Source: AP-15 sp963797115 | GTDB taxonomy: Bacteria; Pseudomonadota; Alphaproteobacteria; ATCC43930; CGMCC-115725 | DNA: 64,000 nt | Direction: 5' to 3' | Assembly (NCBI GenBank): GCA_963797115.1 | Contig: CAWCOH010000005.1 | Coordinates: 186,001 to 250,000 of the forward strand | In this document: positions 42,472-52,020 of the stretch, piece after piece | Position numbering within the stretch: position 1 is the first letter of the stretch | Layout: the number at the start of each line of letters is the position of its first letter | The notes under the pieces: model-generated | Seen by the model: the letters and a program-made list of their open reading frames with translations, nothing else | What the model was told of the DNA's origin: nothing | Databases searched by the model: none | Program-made: the position numbers and the translations under genes

Positions 42472-45400
42472 ATGGCTCTGAGAGCGGTCACGCTCGACGA
42501 CAAGTACAGCCTTGACAAGGGTCGGATTTACTTAACCGGTACTCAGGCGCTGGTGCGCTTGCCAATAATGCAGCAGCAACGCGATGTCCTTGCGGGCCTC
42601 AATACCGGGTGTTTCATCTCGGGTTACCGTGGCTCACCTTTGGGTGGGTTCGATCAAGCGCTGTGGGGCGCCCGCCGCTTCCTCGAGCGCAGCCACATTC
42701 ACTTTCAGCCGGCGATCAACGAGGAACTCGGAGCAACAGCGGTCTGGGGAAGCCAGCAAATCAATCTGTTTCCCGGCGCCAAATACGACGGTGTATTCGC
42801 TTTGTGGTACGCCAAGGGACCCGGCGTCGACCGCAGCGGCGACGCACTAAAGCACGGCAACGCCGCCGGCTCGGCGCGGCACGGCGGTGTGCTGCTGCTT
42901 GCCGGCGATGATCACACGTGCAAATCCTCAACTCTGCCGCACCAGTCCGAATATGCCTTTATGGATGCATGCGTTCCGGTATTGAACCCCTCCGGAGTGC
43001 AGGAGTTGCTCGATCTCGGCCTCTATGGCTGGGCTATGTCACGCTATTCGGGTTGCTGGGTCGCTTTCAAGACCATCGCCGAGACCATCGACAGCTCCGC
43101 CTCGGTCGAAGTCGGCCCGGAACGGTTCGAGATCCTACAGCCCGACGATTTCGAGATGCCGCCAGGGGGGCTTAACATCCGCTGGCCGGATCAACCTCTC
43201 GATCAGGAACATCGACTCCATCGATATAAGCTCTACGCGGCGCTCGCCTTTGCTCGCGCAAACCGCCTTGACCGTATAGTCATCGATAGCCCGCGGCCGC
43301 GTTTCGGCATTGTAACGACAGGCAAGTCCTATCTCGACGTGCGCCAAGCCCTCGACGATCTCGGGATCGATGACACCCACGCCGCAGACATCGGCATACG
43401 CCTTTTCAAAGTCGCCATGTCCTGGCCGCTCGAACGCGAGGGGATGCGGCGCTTTGCCGAGGGCCTCGAAGAGATCCTCGTCGTGGAAGAAAAGCGCGCC
43501 GTCATCGAGAACCAGCTCAAAGAGCAGCTTTATAACTGGCGCGAGGACGTGCGCCCGAGAGTTGTCGGCAAATTCGACGAGTATCGCAATTGGATCCTCC
43601 CGTCGAACGGTGAGCTGACGCCAGCCCAGATCGCGCGGGTTATCGCCCAGCGCGTCGCCCGCTTTCACACCTCGCCGCAGATTGCCGAGCGCGTGGCTTT
43701 CCTGGAGGCCAAGGAACATCAGCTCGGCAGCAATGTCGTGCCCTTTTACCGGACGCCCTATTTTTGCTCGGGGTGCCCACACAATACCTCGACAAAAGTG
43801 CCGGAGGGTAGCCGCGCACTCGCCGGGATCGGCTGCCATTACTTGGCCCAGTTCATGGACCGCTCGACCGCGACCTTCACCCAGATGGGCGGCGAAGGCA
43901 CGCCGTGGATCGGCCAGGCGCCATTTACGGAAACCCGGCACGTCTTCGCCAATCTTGGTGACGGCACCTATACGCATTCGGGCGTGCTGGCGATCCGGGC
44001 GGCGGTCGCCGCCAAAGTCAACGTAACGTACAAGCTACTGTTCAACGATGCAGTGGCGATGACCGGAGGCCAACCGATCGACGGCGGGTTGACCGTGCCG
44101 GCGCTCACCCGGCAGCTCGCGGCCGAGGGGGTCGGGCGCATAATCGTGGTGACGGACGATCCCGATAAATACGCCGTGGATGCGAGTTTCGCTCCCGAAG
44201 TGACAGTGCGTCACCGCGACGGCCTCGACGCGGCCCAGCGAGAGCTACGGGATATCCCAGGGGTCACCGCGATTGTCTATGACCAAACTTGCGCCGCCGA
44301 AAAGCGCCGCCGTCGCCGCCGCGGACGGTATCCTGATCCCGCCAAACGCGTCGTGATCAACGACTTGGTCTGCGAAGGCTGCGGCGACTGCTCGCGAACG
44401 TCGAATTGCCTTTCGGTGGTGCCGATCGAGACCGAGTTTGGCCGCAAGCGGGCTATCGATCAGTCGAGTTGCAACAAGGATTTCTCCTGTCTTGAGGGTT
44501 TTTGCCCAAGCTTTGTCACGGTGCTTGGCGGCCGCCTCAAGCGGCCAAACACCAGTGATCATAGCGAGAACCGACTGCCGGCGCTGCCCGAACCCATCCT
44601 GCCGCCTCTCGATCAGCCCTACGGCATCCTCGTCACCGGCGTCGGCGGGACCGGGGTGGTAACGATCGGGGCCCTACTCGGCATGGCAGCACACCTCGAA
44701 GAGAAGGGCTGTACCGTGCTCGACATGACGGGTCTCGCTCAAAAGGGCGGCGCGGTCTACAGCCACATCCGGATCGCTCGGGAGCCCGATGAGATCCATG
44801 CCGTGCGCATTGCCGCCGGTGGCGCGACCCTCCTCTTGGGGTGTGATCTCGTCGTTTCGGCGAGCACCGATGCCCTGTCGAAGCTGCAGCCTGGTCACAG
44901 CCGGGCGATCGTCAACAGCCACGAGACGATCATCGGCGAGTTTACTCGCGATCCCGACCTCAAATTTCCCGCCCACGAGATGCAGCGGAGCATTTCCGAA
45001 GCGACTGGCTCAGACAACACAGAGTTTCTCGACGCGACCCGTCTCGCGACCGGCTTGCTCGGCGATTCGATCGCCATCAATCTGTTTATTTTGGGTTACG
45101 CCTACCAGCGCGGGCTTGTGCCAGTCTCGGCGGCCGCCATCGAGCGAGCGATAACCTTGAACGGCGTCGCCGTGGAATTCAACCTTGACGCGTTTTGCTG
45201 GGGAAGGCGCGCGGCTGTCAATCCCGCCCTTGTCGAGGCCAGCGCGACCGCGGCGGCAACGATACCGGAGACCCACAAGCTCTCTGAAACCCTCGATCAG
45301 GTCATCGAACGTCGGATCTCGTTTCTGACGGAGTACCAGAACGCCGCGTATGCCGCGCGCTATGCCGGTTGGGTCAGCCGGATGCGCGAGGTCGAGACTG

Positions 45401-45951
45401 CCTGCCTCCCCGGCCAAGCCGAGCTTACCCAAACTGTCGCCCGCTCGCTCTTCAAGCTAATGGCCTACAAGGACGAGTACGAGGTCGCCCGGCTTTATGC
45501 CGAAAGCGACTTCCTAAAGCGCGTTGCCGACCATTTCGAAGGCGCGTACGAACTTAATTTCCACTTGGCACCACCGCTGCTCGGCGACCGCGACCCCGAG
45601 ACTGGTCATCTACGTAAGCGCAGCTTTGGTCCGAGGATGCTGTGGGTCTTTCGCATTCTGGCTCGGATGCGCGGCCTCCGTGGGACGCGTTTCGACATCT
45701 TTGGCCGCAGCCAGGAGCGGCGCTCCGAACGCCAGCTGATCAGTGATTACCAAACCGTGGTCGAGGAAATCCTGGCCGGCCTGTCGCCGGCCAATCATGC
45801 AGCGGCGGTAGAACTCGCCGCCTTGCCCCTGGAGATCCGTGGCTTTGGCCACGTCAAGCAGGCGAACATTGCCCGCGCGAAAGCCAAAGAAGAGGTGCTC
45901 CTCACCCGCTTTCGTTTGGCACATGTGCCTGACGTCCTCGCCGCCGAATAA
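42472..45951 (+). CDS. Fused indolepyruvate ferredoxin oxidoreductase (IorAB)
   Basis: A 1159-residue fusion of alpha and beta subunits. It converts arylpyruvates such as indolepyruvate, made by transamination of aromatic amino acids, to arylacetyl-CoA using thiamine diphosphate and ferredoxin. The N-terminal domain holds GCFISGYRGSPLGGFDQALW (near residue 43). The thiamine-binding domain includes PYFCSGCPHNTSTKVPEG (near 430) and MGGEGTPWIGQAP (near 470). An iron-sulfur segment with CEGCGDCSRTSNC and SSCNKDFSCLEGFCPS follows (near 630-680), and the beta/gamma part begins YGILVTGVGGTGVVTIGALL (near 718). GGAG lies 7 bases before the ATG. FdxA in the same window is a possible electron partner. 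Confidence 0.93.
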   Translation: MALRAVTLDDKYSLDKGRIYLTGTQALVRLPIMQQQRDVLAGLNTGCFISGYRGSPLGGFDQALWGARRFLERSHIHFQPAINEELGATAVWGSQQINLFPGAKYDGVFALWYAKGPGVDRSGDALKHGNAAGSARHGGVLLLAGDDHTCKSSTLPHQSEYAFMDACVPVLNPSGVQELLDLGLYGWAMSRYSGCWVAFKTIAETIDSSASVEVGPERFEILQPDDFEMPPGGLNIRWPDQPLDQEHRLHRYKLYAALAFARANRLDRIVIDSPRPRFGIVTTGKSYLDVRQALDDLGIDDTHAADIGIRLFKVAMSWPLEREGMRRFAEGLEEILVVEEKRAVIENQLKEQLYNWREDVRPRVVGKFDEYRNWILPSNGELTPAQIARVIAQRVARFHTSPQIAERVAFLEAKEHQLGSNVVPFYRTPYFCSGCPHNTSTKVPEGSRALAGIGCHYLAQFMDRSTATFTQMGGEGTPWIGQAPFTETRHVFANLGDGTYTHSGVLAIRAAVAAKVNVTYKLLFNDAVAMTGGQPIDGGLTVPALTRQLAAEGVGRIIVVTDDPDKYAVDASFAPEVTVRHRDGLDAAQRELRDIPGVTAIVYDQTCAAEKRRRRRRGRYPDPAKRVVINDLVCEGCGDCSRTSNCLSVVPIETEFGRKRAIDQSSCNKDFSCLEGFCPSFVTVLGGRLKRPNTSDHSENRLPALPEPILPPLDQPYGILVTGVGGTGVVTIGALLGMAAHLEEKGCTVLDMTGLAQKGGAVYSHIRIAREPDEIHAVRIAAGGATLLLGCDLVVSASTDALSKLQPGHSRAIVNSHETIIGEFTRDPDLKFPAHEMQRSISEATGSDNTEFLDATRLATGLLGDSIAINLFILGYAYQRGLVPVSAAAIERAITLNGVAVEFNLDAFCWGRRAAVNPALVEASATAAATIPETHKLSETLDQVIERRISFLTEYQNAAYAARYAGWVSRMREVETACLPGQAELTQTVARSLFKLMAYKDEYEVARLYAESDFLKRVADHFEGAYELNFHLAPPLLGDRDPETGHLRKRSFGPRMLWVFRILARMRGLRGTRFDIFGRSQERRSERQLISDYQTVVEEILAGLSPANHAAAVELAALPLEIRGFGHVKQANIARAKAKEEVLLTRFRLAHVPDVLAAE

Positions 45952-46000
45952 TCGGCTCACCCCTGGTCTGGCGCGGGCGCGGACGTAGCTCAGTTCTGCC

Positions 46001-47482
46001 TCAGCCAGCTTCGAGGGGGAGTGCAATAAAGCGGGTGTTCCCTTCGCGCTCGACACGCAAGATAACGTTCTTGCGACCATTTTTTCGGGCTGCCGCAACC
46101 CTTTGCTGCAGCTCCTCGAGCGATCCCACCGCCTCATGACCTACCGCGATGACGAGATCGCCCGGACGCAGCCCCTGTGCAGCTCCCGGGCTTTTCTGCG
46201 GGACTTCGGTGATGACGGCGCCTTTGGTCGTGTCAGGCAGCGAAAACTGCTTGCGGAGCTCGACGGTCGGCTTGGCGAATTTGAGGCCGAGCGCATCGAT
46301 GCTCGGCGGCGGCTTCGGCTTCTCGGGCTCGGGCGGGGGAGGTGCGGGACGGTTCGGGTTTAACGCCCCGACCTTGAGGTCTACCTCCTGATCTTTACCG
46401 TCTCGCCACATCGTCAGCTTGATCGTCTTATCGGGGGGCGTTTCGGCTACCAGCCGAGGCAGCTGCCGGCTGCGGTCGATCGGCTTGCCGTCGTAGGCGA
46501 GAATTACATCACCCGGCTGCAGTTTTGCCTGCGCCGCTGGACTTGCTGGATCGACCGCTGCGATCATGGCGCCGCGGCCCTTGTCGAGCCCGACAGCCTC
46601 CGCGATATCATCGGTGACCGGTTGGATGCGCGCGCCGATCCAACCGCGCTCTACTTTACCGCTGACCTTCAACTGCTCGATGATAGGCCGAGCAAATGAT
46701 GATGGGATGGCGAAACCGATACCGATCGAACCGCCTGAAGGCGAGAAGATCGCGGTGTTGATGCCGATCACTTCGCCAGCCAGATTGAACATCGGCCCCC
46801 CAGAATTGCCGCGGTTGATCGACGCGTCAGTCTGGAGAAAATCATCATACGGGGTGGAATGGATGTCCCGCGCAGTAGCGGAAATAATGCCGGACGTCAC
46901 TGTTCCACCGAGACCGAAAGGGTTGCCGATCGCAAGCACCCAGTCGCCCACCTTCGCCTTATTCGAGTCGCCCCATGTGGCCGCCGGCAGCGGTGACTTG
47001 GGTTCAACTTTCAGAAGCGCAAGATCGCTTACGGCGTCGCGACCTACGACCTCGGCCTGCAAAGTCGTGTCGTCGGAAAAAGTCACCGCTATCTGCTCGG
47101 CATTGGCGATGACGTGGTTGTTGGTGACGATGAGACCAGAGGGATCGATGATGAACCCCGAACCGAGCGAGGCGACCCGTGATGGCGGCGGATTAGGGCC
47201 GCCCGGCGTAGCCTTCTCGCCGAAGAAGTCGCGAAAGAACTCGTCGAGTGGCGCTCCCGGGCCTGGTATCTGCGCTTCCGGGCCGCCTTTCGGGACCGGC
47301 GCTGAAGTTACTTGTGTGGTCGAAATGTTGACAACCCCTCCGACCAGTCTTGCCGCCAGCTGCGCGAAAAGATCCGCAAATGGTGTCTCTTGCGGCTCGT
47401 CGGCGCGGCTCGACGTCGCCACCAACAGGAGCAGTGTCATCAGCCCTGCGCGTACCGCGCTCCGGCGACCCAAAACCCTCAC
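46001..47482 (-). CDS. Do-family serine protease (DegQ/HtrA-like), copy 2
   Basis: A 493-residue periplasmic protease. The signal peptide (SAVRAGLMTLLLLVATSSRA) is cut before DEPQ. The triad is His123 in VTNNHVI, Asp153 in DAVSDLALL and Ser227 in RGNSGGPMF. Two PDZ domains follow (from WIGARIQPVTDDIAEAV and from LGLKFAKPTVELRKQF), separated by a proline-rich linker of PPPPEPEKPKPPP. I place the start at the GTG 47480-47482 because AGGAGAG precedes it and the signal peptide then begins properly. The frame is open to 47623. It shares the catalytic layout with copy 1 but has a different linker, so the two are divergent paralogues. Confidence 0.91.
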   Translation of the reverse strand: MRVLGRRSAVRAGLMTLLLLVATSSRADEPQETPFADLFAQLAARLVGGVVNISTTQVTSAPVPKGGPEAQIPGPGAPLDEFFRDFFGEKATPGGPNPPPSRVASLGSGFIIDPSGLIVTNNHVIANAEQIAVTFSDDTTLQAEVVGRDAVSDLALLKVEPKSPLPAATWGDSNKAKVGDWVLAIGNPFGLGGTVTSGIISATARDIHSTPYDDFLQTDASINRGNSGGPMFNLAGEVIGINTAIFSPSGGSIGIGFAIPSSFARPIIEQLKVSGKVERGWIGARIQPVTDDIAEAVGLDKGRGAMIAAVDPASPAAQAKLQPGDVILAYDGKPIDRSRQLPRLVAETPPDKTIKLTMWRDGKDQEVDLKVGALNPNRPAPPPPEPEKPKPPPSIDALGLKFAKPTVELRKQFSLPDTTKGAVITEVPQKSPGAAQGLRPGDLVIAVGHEAVGSLEELQQRVAAARKNGRKNVILRVEREGNTRFIALPLEAG

Positions 47483-47571
47483 GCAGTCTCTCCTCGCGAT
47501 AAGTGCTGCCGATGACCCACCGCCCGCCGCGATGGATCGAATGCTGGTGTTTCGTCGGCGCTCGATATGAA

Positions 47572-48897
47572 ATGGCGGCGAGCTTTGCAAGACGGAACAG
47601 CCGCGTGAAAACGCACAGCGCACCGTTGGCGAGCGAGACTTTGCGGGGCTTGTTCGATGCGGCCCTTGCGGCCGCCGAACCCTCTCAGGCTCTCGAGGCG
47701 CGAATTCCGACGCCGGTTAGAGGGCGCACGGTGTTGGTTGGCGCCGGCAAGGCTTCGGCGGCGATGGCTCGCGCGTTTGAGGCTGCCTGGCCCGGCGCGC
47801 TCGAAGGTCTTGTCATCACCCGCTATGGGCATAGCGTTCCCTGCAGCCGCATTGAGGTCGTCGAAGCGGGTCACCCCGTGCCCGACGCATCGGGCGAGCA
47901 GGCTGCACGCAGAATTCTCGCTTTGGCGCGCGGCCTGGGACCGGATGATCAGCTTGTTTTCCTTGCGTCGGGTGGCGGCTCGGCGCTGCTCTCCCTCTCC
48001 GCTCCCCACCTTACTCTGGCGGATAAGCAGGCGATAACGCGCGCCCTCCTGCGCTCCGGAGCCACCATTACCGAGATCAACACCGTAAGAAAACATCTTT
48101 CGGCGATCAAGGGCGGGAGGCTCGCCGCGGCGGCCGCGCCGGCGCACATCGTCACCCTCGCTATCTCTGATGTTCCGGGGGACGATCCTACGGTCATCGC
48201 CTCGGGTCCGACAGTGCCCGATCCGACCACCTTTGCCGACGCCCGACTAGTGCTCGCCAAATACCGGATCACCGAACCCGAGGCTGTCGTCACATACCTT
48301 GCGGGACAAGCGGAGGAAACACCGAAACCCGAGGACCCGATATTTGAGCGAGCGAGGTTCGATCTTATCGCCAGCCCGCAGCAGTCACTCCAAGCCGCCG
48401 CTGCGGAAGCCGAGCGGCGGCAGATCACGCCAATCGTCCTCAGCGACCGGATCGAGGGAGAGGCGCGCCAGGTCGCTCTGGTCCACGCGGCAATCGCGTT
48501 TCAGGTTCGCACGGGAAAGTTCAGGGTCGGCGGACATCTCGTTTCTCCCCCGGCGGTAATTCTGTCGGGCGGCGAGACCACTGTTGCGGTGACCGGTGCG
48601 GGCCGTGGCGGACGCAACACCGAGTTCCTGCTTGCGCTTGCTGTGGCGTTGGACAGCACCGAGGGTATTTGGGCAATTGCCTGCGACACCGATGGCATCG
48701 ATGGAACAGAAGAGAATGCCGGAGCGATTGTCTACCCGGACAGCTTGGCACGTGCCTCCGCGCGAGGCATCTCGGCCCAGGAGGCGCTCACGGCCAATGA
48801 CGGATATGGTTTCTTCGCCGCTCTCGGCGATCTCGTCGTGACCGGCCCAACACTGACCAATGTAAACGATTTCCGGGCCGTCCTGGTTCTCGACTGA
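47572..48897 (+). CDS. Glycerate 2-kinase (GckA/TtuD, MOFRL family)
   Basis: A 441-residue kinase that makes 2-phosphoglycerate from D-glycerate. The GckA N-terminal domain contains VLVGAGKASAAMARAFEA (near 54), DDQLVFLASGGGSALLS (near 120), EINTVRKHLSAIKGGRLAAA (near 160) and LAISDVPGDDPTVIASGPT (near 190). The C-terminal MOFRL domain has ILSGGETTVAVTGAGRGGRN (near 330) and DTDGIDGTEENAGA (near 370). Older records call such proteins hydroxypyruvate reductase. The start is the ATG at 47572; later GTGs are possible. Pyruvate kinase follows after 14 bases, so the operon turns glycerate into pyruvate via the next glycolytic steps. It connects with GhrA. Confidence 0.88.
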   Translation: MAASFARRNSRVKTHSAPLASETLRGLFDAALAAAEPSQALEARIPTPVRGRTVLVGAGKASAAMARAFEAAWPGALEGLVITRYGHSVPCSRIEVVEAGHPVPDASGEQAARRILALARGLGPDDQLVFLASGGGSALLSLSAPHLTLADKQAITRALLRSGATITEINTVRKHLSAIKGGRLAAAAAPAHIVTLAISDVPGDDPTVIASGPTVPDPTTFADARLVLAKYRITEPEAVVTYLAGQAEETPKPEDPIFERARFDLIASPQQSLQAAAAEAERRQITPIVLSDRIEGEARQVALVHAAIAFQVRTGKFRVGGHLVSPPAVILSGGETTVAVTGAGRGGRNTEFLLALAVALDSTEGIWAIACDTDGIDGTEENAGAIVYPDSLARASARGISAQEALTANDGYGFFAALGDLVVTGPTLTNVNDFRAVLVLD

Positions 48898-48911
48898 GAC
48901 GGGGAAAGAGG

Positions 48912-50339
48912 ATGATCGACACTCGGCGTCGGCGCAGTGCCAAGATCGTTGCGACACTGGGCCCATCGAGTTCCACCCCTGAACGCATCGGCGCGCTCTT
49001 CGAGGCTGGCGTCGACGTATTCCGGCTCAATTTCAGCCATGGTACGCAGAACGATCATCGTGCACGATTTGACGCCATTCGGCAGACCGAGAGTGTTACC
49101 GGGCGGCCTATCGGAATCCTGGCCGACTTACAGGGACCGAAACTCCGCCTCGGCACCTTTGCCGAGGGTCGGATCGAGCTCGCGGTTGGTGCACGTTTCC
49201 ATCTCGATCTCGATCGCCGGGCGGGCGATGAAAACCGTGCCCCGCTGCCTCATCCCGAGATCTTCGAGGCGCTTAGCCCGGGAACCGAGCTCCTCCTCGA
49301 TGACGGCCGGGTAAGGCTCGAGGTCGAGGATTGCGGCGCCGGCTTTGCCGATACGCGGTGTCTTGTGGGCGGCACATTGTCCGACCGCAAGGGGGTCAAT
49401 GTGCCGAATGCGGAATTGTCGCTGTCGGCGATTACCGAGAAGGACCGCGCCGATCTCGCCTTTGCCCTCGAACATGGTGCGGATTGGATCGCATTTTCTT
49501 TCGTGCAGCGGCCGGCCGATGTTGCCGAGGGCCGTAAATTGGTCGGTGGCCGTGCCGGCATTATGGTCAAGCTCGAAAAGCCGTCGGCAATCCAACACCT
49601 CGCCGAAATCATCGAACTTGCCGACGGGCTGATGGTGGCGCGCGGCGACCTCGGCGTCGAGCTGCCGCCCGAGGATGTGCCGACCGTACAGAAACAGGTG
49701 ATCCACGCTTGTAGGGCTGCCGGAAAGCCCGTTGTGGTGGCGACGCAGATGCTCGAATCGATGATTGCGGCGCCGATGCCGACCCGGGCGGAGGCCTCGG
49801 ATGTGGCCACCGCGGTTTATGAAGGGGCGGATGCGGTTATGCTCTCCGCGGAGACAGCCGCGGGGCGCTATCCGATCGAGGCCGTGGCGATGATGAACCG
49901 CATCGCCTGTCGGGTGCAGGAAGACCCCCTTTATTACTCGATGCTCGAAGGTTCGCGGCTTGAGCATGAGCACACCGCTCCGGATGCGATCAGCGCCGCG
50001 GCCTGCCAGGTAGCACGCTTGGTGGGGGCGGCCGCGATCGTGTCCTATACGACATCAGGCGCAACCGCGCTTCGCGCCGCGCGCGAACGGCCGGCATCCC
50101 CCATCCTGGTACTGACTTCAAACCTCGGTACCGCTCGCCGACTTGCCGTTTTATGGGGTGCGCATTGCGTGCATACGAGCGACGTAAAGAGCTTTGGCGA
50201 CATGGTGCACAAAGCGGTCCGGATCGCTCACCACGAGAAGATTGCAGAACTCGGCCAGCGGGTCGTCATCACCGCGGGAGTACCATTCGGCACCCCCGGC
50301 GCCACAAACGTCCTGAGAATCGCCTGGGTGGATCGCTAA
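48912..50339 (+). CDS. pyk: Pyruvate kinase
   Basis: A 475-residue glycolytic enzyme making pyruvate and ATP from phosphoenolpyruvate. TKIVATLGPSS-like RSAKIVATLGPSSSTPERIG starts the TIM barrel, followed by FRLNFSHGTQNDH (near 37) and IGILADLQGPKLRLG (near 65). The catalytic Lys is in AGIMVKLEKPSAI (near 220), metal-binding Glu/Asp are in DGLMVARGDLGVELPPEDVP (near 238), and KPVVVATQMLESMI (near 275) is next. It sits directly downstream of glycerate kinase, the ttuD-ttuE type order known from tartrate/glycerate use. The hairpin at 50387-50413 ends the operon. Confidence 0.95.
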   Translation: MIDTRRRRSAKIVATLGPSSSTPERIGALFEAGVDVFRLNFSHGTQNDHRARFDAIRQTESVTGRPIGILADLQGPKLRLGTFAEGRIELAVGARFHLDLDRRAGDENRAPLPHPEIFEALSPGTELLLDDGRVRLEVEDCGAGFADTRCLVGGTLSDRKGVNVPNAELSLSAITEKDRADLAFALEHGADWIAFSFVQRPADVAEGRKLVGGRAGIMVKLEKPSAIQHLAEIIELADGLMVARGDLGVELPPEDVPTVQKQVIHACRAAGKPVVVATQMLESMIAAPMPTRAEASDVATAVYEGADAVMLSAETAAGRYPIEAVAMMNRIACRVQEDPLYYSMLEGSRLEHEHTAPDAISAAACQVARLVGAAAIVSYTTSGATALRAARERPASPILVLTSNLGTARRLAVLWGAHCVHTSDVKSFGDMVHKAVRIAHHEKIAELGQRVVITAGVPFGTPGATNVLRIAWVDR

Positions 50340-50386
50340 AAGTTGCGTTCCGTCGAAGGGTCTCATGTAAGTCGGTTAGCCCCCTC

Positions 50387-50413
50387 GCCTGTATTTGCAG
50401 GTGAAATACAGGC
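50387..50413 (+). terminator. Strong hairpin after pyk
   Basis: GCCTGTATTT (50387-50396) and AAATACAGGC (50404-50413) pair perfectly over ten bases with a seven-base loop, 48 bases past the pyk stop. No T-run follows, so it could be a terminator, an mRNA end stabiliser or a dyad operator for the glycosyltransferase gene that begins 147 bases downstream. The rest of the 220-base gap holds no gene. Confidence 0.5.
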
Positions 50414-50560
50414 TGGGCATAACCCTGCCGTCAAACAGTCAGAAGAAGATCGCGTTATTAGGGAGGGGAGAGAATTGCCACCACGTACATATCGCACTAT
50501 AGGGGACGTCGGCCGGACCCCATCGGTAGCGGTCGGCGCAAGCACTGCAGCATCGACCTA

Positions 50561-51343
50561 ATGGACCTCTCCATCGTCATTCCGGTAAAGAACGAAGCCG
50601 ACAATATCGCGCCGCTCGTCAAAGAGATCCGCGCCGCGCTCGACGGTTTGATCGCGTACGAGATCCTTTACGTCGATGACGGCAGCGATGATGCGACCGC
50701 CTCCGAGATCTCCCGGCTCGTAGTTACGACCCCGCAACTACGATTGCTGCGCCACACGAGAACCTACGGGCAGAGTGCGGCTATAAGAACCGGGGTTCGC
50801 GTCGCGCAAGGGGCCTGGATCGCCACTCTCGACGGCGACGGCCAGAACGATCCTGCGGACCTTCCGAAGATGTGGCGCATTGTCCGGCAAGCTCCGCTCA
50901 GCCCGCCGCTGCTGCTTACGGGTCGTCGCCTGCGGCGACGGGATAGTTGGCCGAAACGCTTCGCTTCGCGTACCGCGAACGCGATTCGTGGTCGGCTCCT
51001 TGGGGACCACACGCCGGACACGGGCTGCGGGCTAAAGCTGTTCCCGCGGTCGCTTTTTCAGGATTTTCCTTATTTCGACCATATGCACCGCTTCCTGCCC
51101 GCGCTGGCCCTGCGCGAGGGAGGAAGAGTGCTCTCCGTGGTCGTCAATCACCGGCCGCGTCACAAAGGAATGTCGAAGTATGGCGTCTTCGACCGGCTCG
51201 GGGTGGGAATCATCGATCTTTTGGGAGTGATGTGGCTGCAGCGCCGCGCTCCCCGCCCGTGCCCGTTCCACGAAGCGACGCTCGCCTCGGAGCCCGTTGC
51301 CGCCGAAGATCCCCCCCTTTCTCCCGTCGCTACATTGCGATGA
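50561..51343 (+). CDS. GT2 family glycosyltransferase (soluble)
   Basis: A 260-residue GT-A transferase: LSIVIPVKNEADNIAPLVKE (residues 3-22), EILYVDDGSDDATASEI, RHTRTYGQSAAIRTGVRVAQ (near 67), and the DxD-like ATLDGDGQNDPADLPKMW (near 88). TGCGLKLFPRSLFQDFPYFD (near 150), with HMHRFLPALALREG next, is the acceptor-site region typical of dolichyl-phosphate mannose synthase-like enzymes. Unlike the transferase at 23962 it has no membrane helices. It overlaps the TVP38-family gene by four bases (ATGA). A lipid-phosphate acceptor is likely and the sugar is unknown. Confidence 0.86.
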   Translation: MDLSIVIPVKNEADNIAPLVKEIRAALDGLIAYEILYVDDGSDDATASEISRLVVTTPQLRLLRHTRTYGQSAAIRTGVRVAQGAWIATLDGDGQNDPADLPKMWRIVRQAPLSPPLLLTGRRLRRRDSWPKRFASRTANAIRGRLLGDHTPDTGCGLKLFPRSLFQDFPYFDHMHRFLPALALREGGRVLSVVVNHRPRHKGMSKYGVFDRLGVGIIDLLGVMWLQRRAPRPCPFHEATLASEPVAAEDPPLSPVATLR

Positions 51344-52020
51344 CGGCGCAGGGCCGACGCCTCGCAAACGCCGATCTGTGCATGGTTGGCCTTCGCCGAG
51401 GGTCGAGGTTCGCTCTGCTCGGGTTTCTCGCTGCCGGGGCAGCGGCAGCTTGGCATTGGCGGACCAATCTCGACCCAGCCGCGATCAGCATGGCGATCGC
51501 TCGCTATCCGATGGCTCCGCTTGGCTTCCTTGTAGCGCATATTGCAGCCAGCCTGTTGTTTGTCCCGCGCACCCTCCTGGCGATGGTCGCCGGATTATTG
51601 TTCGGGGTGGGTTGGGGAATCGTCTGGGCTGCATCGGGCAGCGTTGCCGGCGCTGCAGCAGGATTCCTCGTGGCAAGATATCTGATTTCGAGCCCAGTCG
51701 ATTTGGGGCGCCTCGGGGTTATCGCGGCACAGGTCGAGCGCGGCGGTTGGCGTGCCGTAGCCGTGCTCCGGCTGATCCCTATCATGCCGCACAGCGTGGC
51801 AAATTACGGCCTTGGGTTGACCAAATTGCCCCTCGCCGCCTACGCGCTTGGGTCGCTCCTGGGACAGCTGCCTATGACGATTGCCTATGTCGATCTAGGG
51901 GCCGCCGGGGAACGCCTGATGGTCGGCGCAGCGAATTGGGTCGAGCCGACTCTTGTCGGCCTCGCGGCTTTGTCGCTGTCGCTGTTGATCCCAGCGATCG
52001 CACGACGGCGGGTCCGCTAG
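51340..52020 (+). CDS. TVP38/TMEM64 (DedA-like) membrane protein
   Basis: A 226-residue polytopic protein. The signature FVPRTLLAMVAGLLFGVGWG (near 73) and the stretch GIVWAASGSVAGAAAGFLVA, then RLIPIMPHSVANYGLGLTKL (near 145), are hallmarks of the SNARE-associated/DedA fold. Recent work on this superfamily links members to undecaprenyl-phosphate or phospholipid flipping. Coupled translation with the GT2 gene supports a role with a lipid-linked sugar, which is inference. Its stop overlaps the convergent glcF stop by four bases. Confidence 0.84.
   Translation: MTAQGRRLANADLCMVGLRRGSRFALLGFLAAGAAAAWHWRTNLDPAAISMAIARYPMAPLGFLVAHIAASLLFVPRTLLAMVAGLLFGVGWGIVWAASGSVAGAAAGFLVARYLISSPVDLGRLGVIAAQVERGGWRAVAVLRLIPIMPHSVANYGLGLTKLPLAAYALGSLLGQLPMTIAYVDLGAAGERLMVGAANWVEPTLVGLAALSLSLLIPAIARRRVR

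Noticed and set aside
46566..47570. 334-codon plus-strand frame over the second htrA gene
   Set aside because: Antisense to a protease with an intact catalytic triad; proline/serine/arginine-rich shadow.
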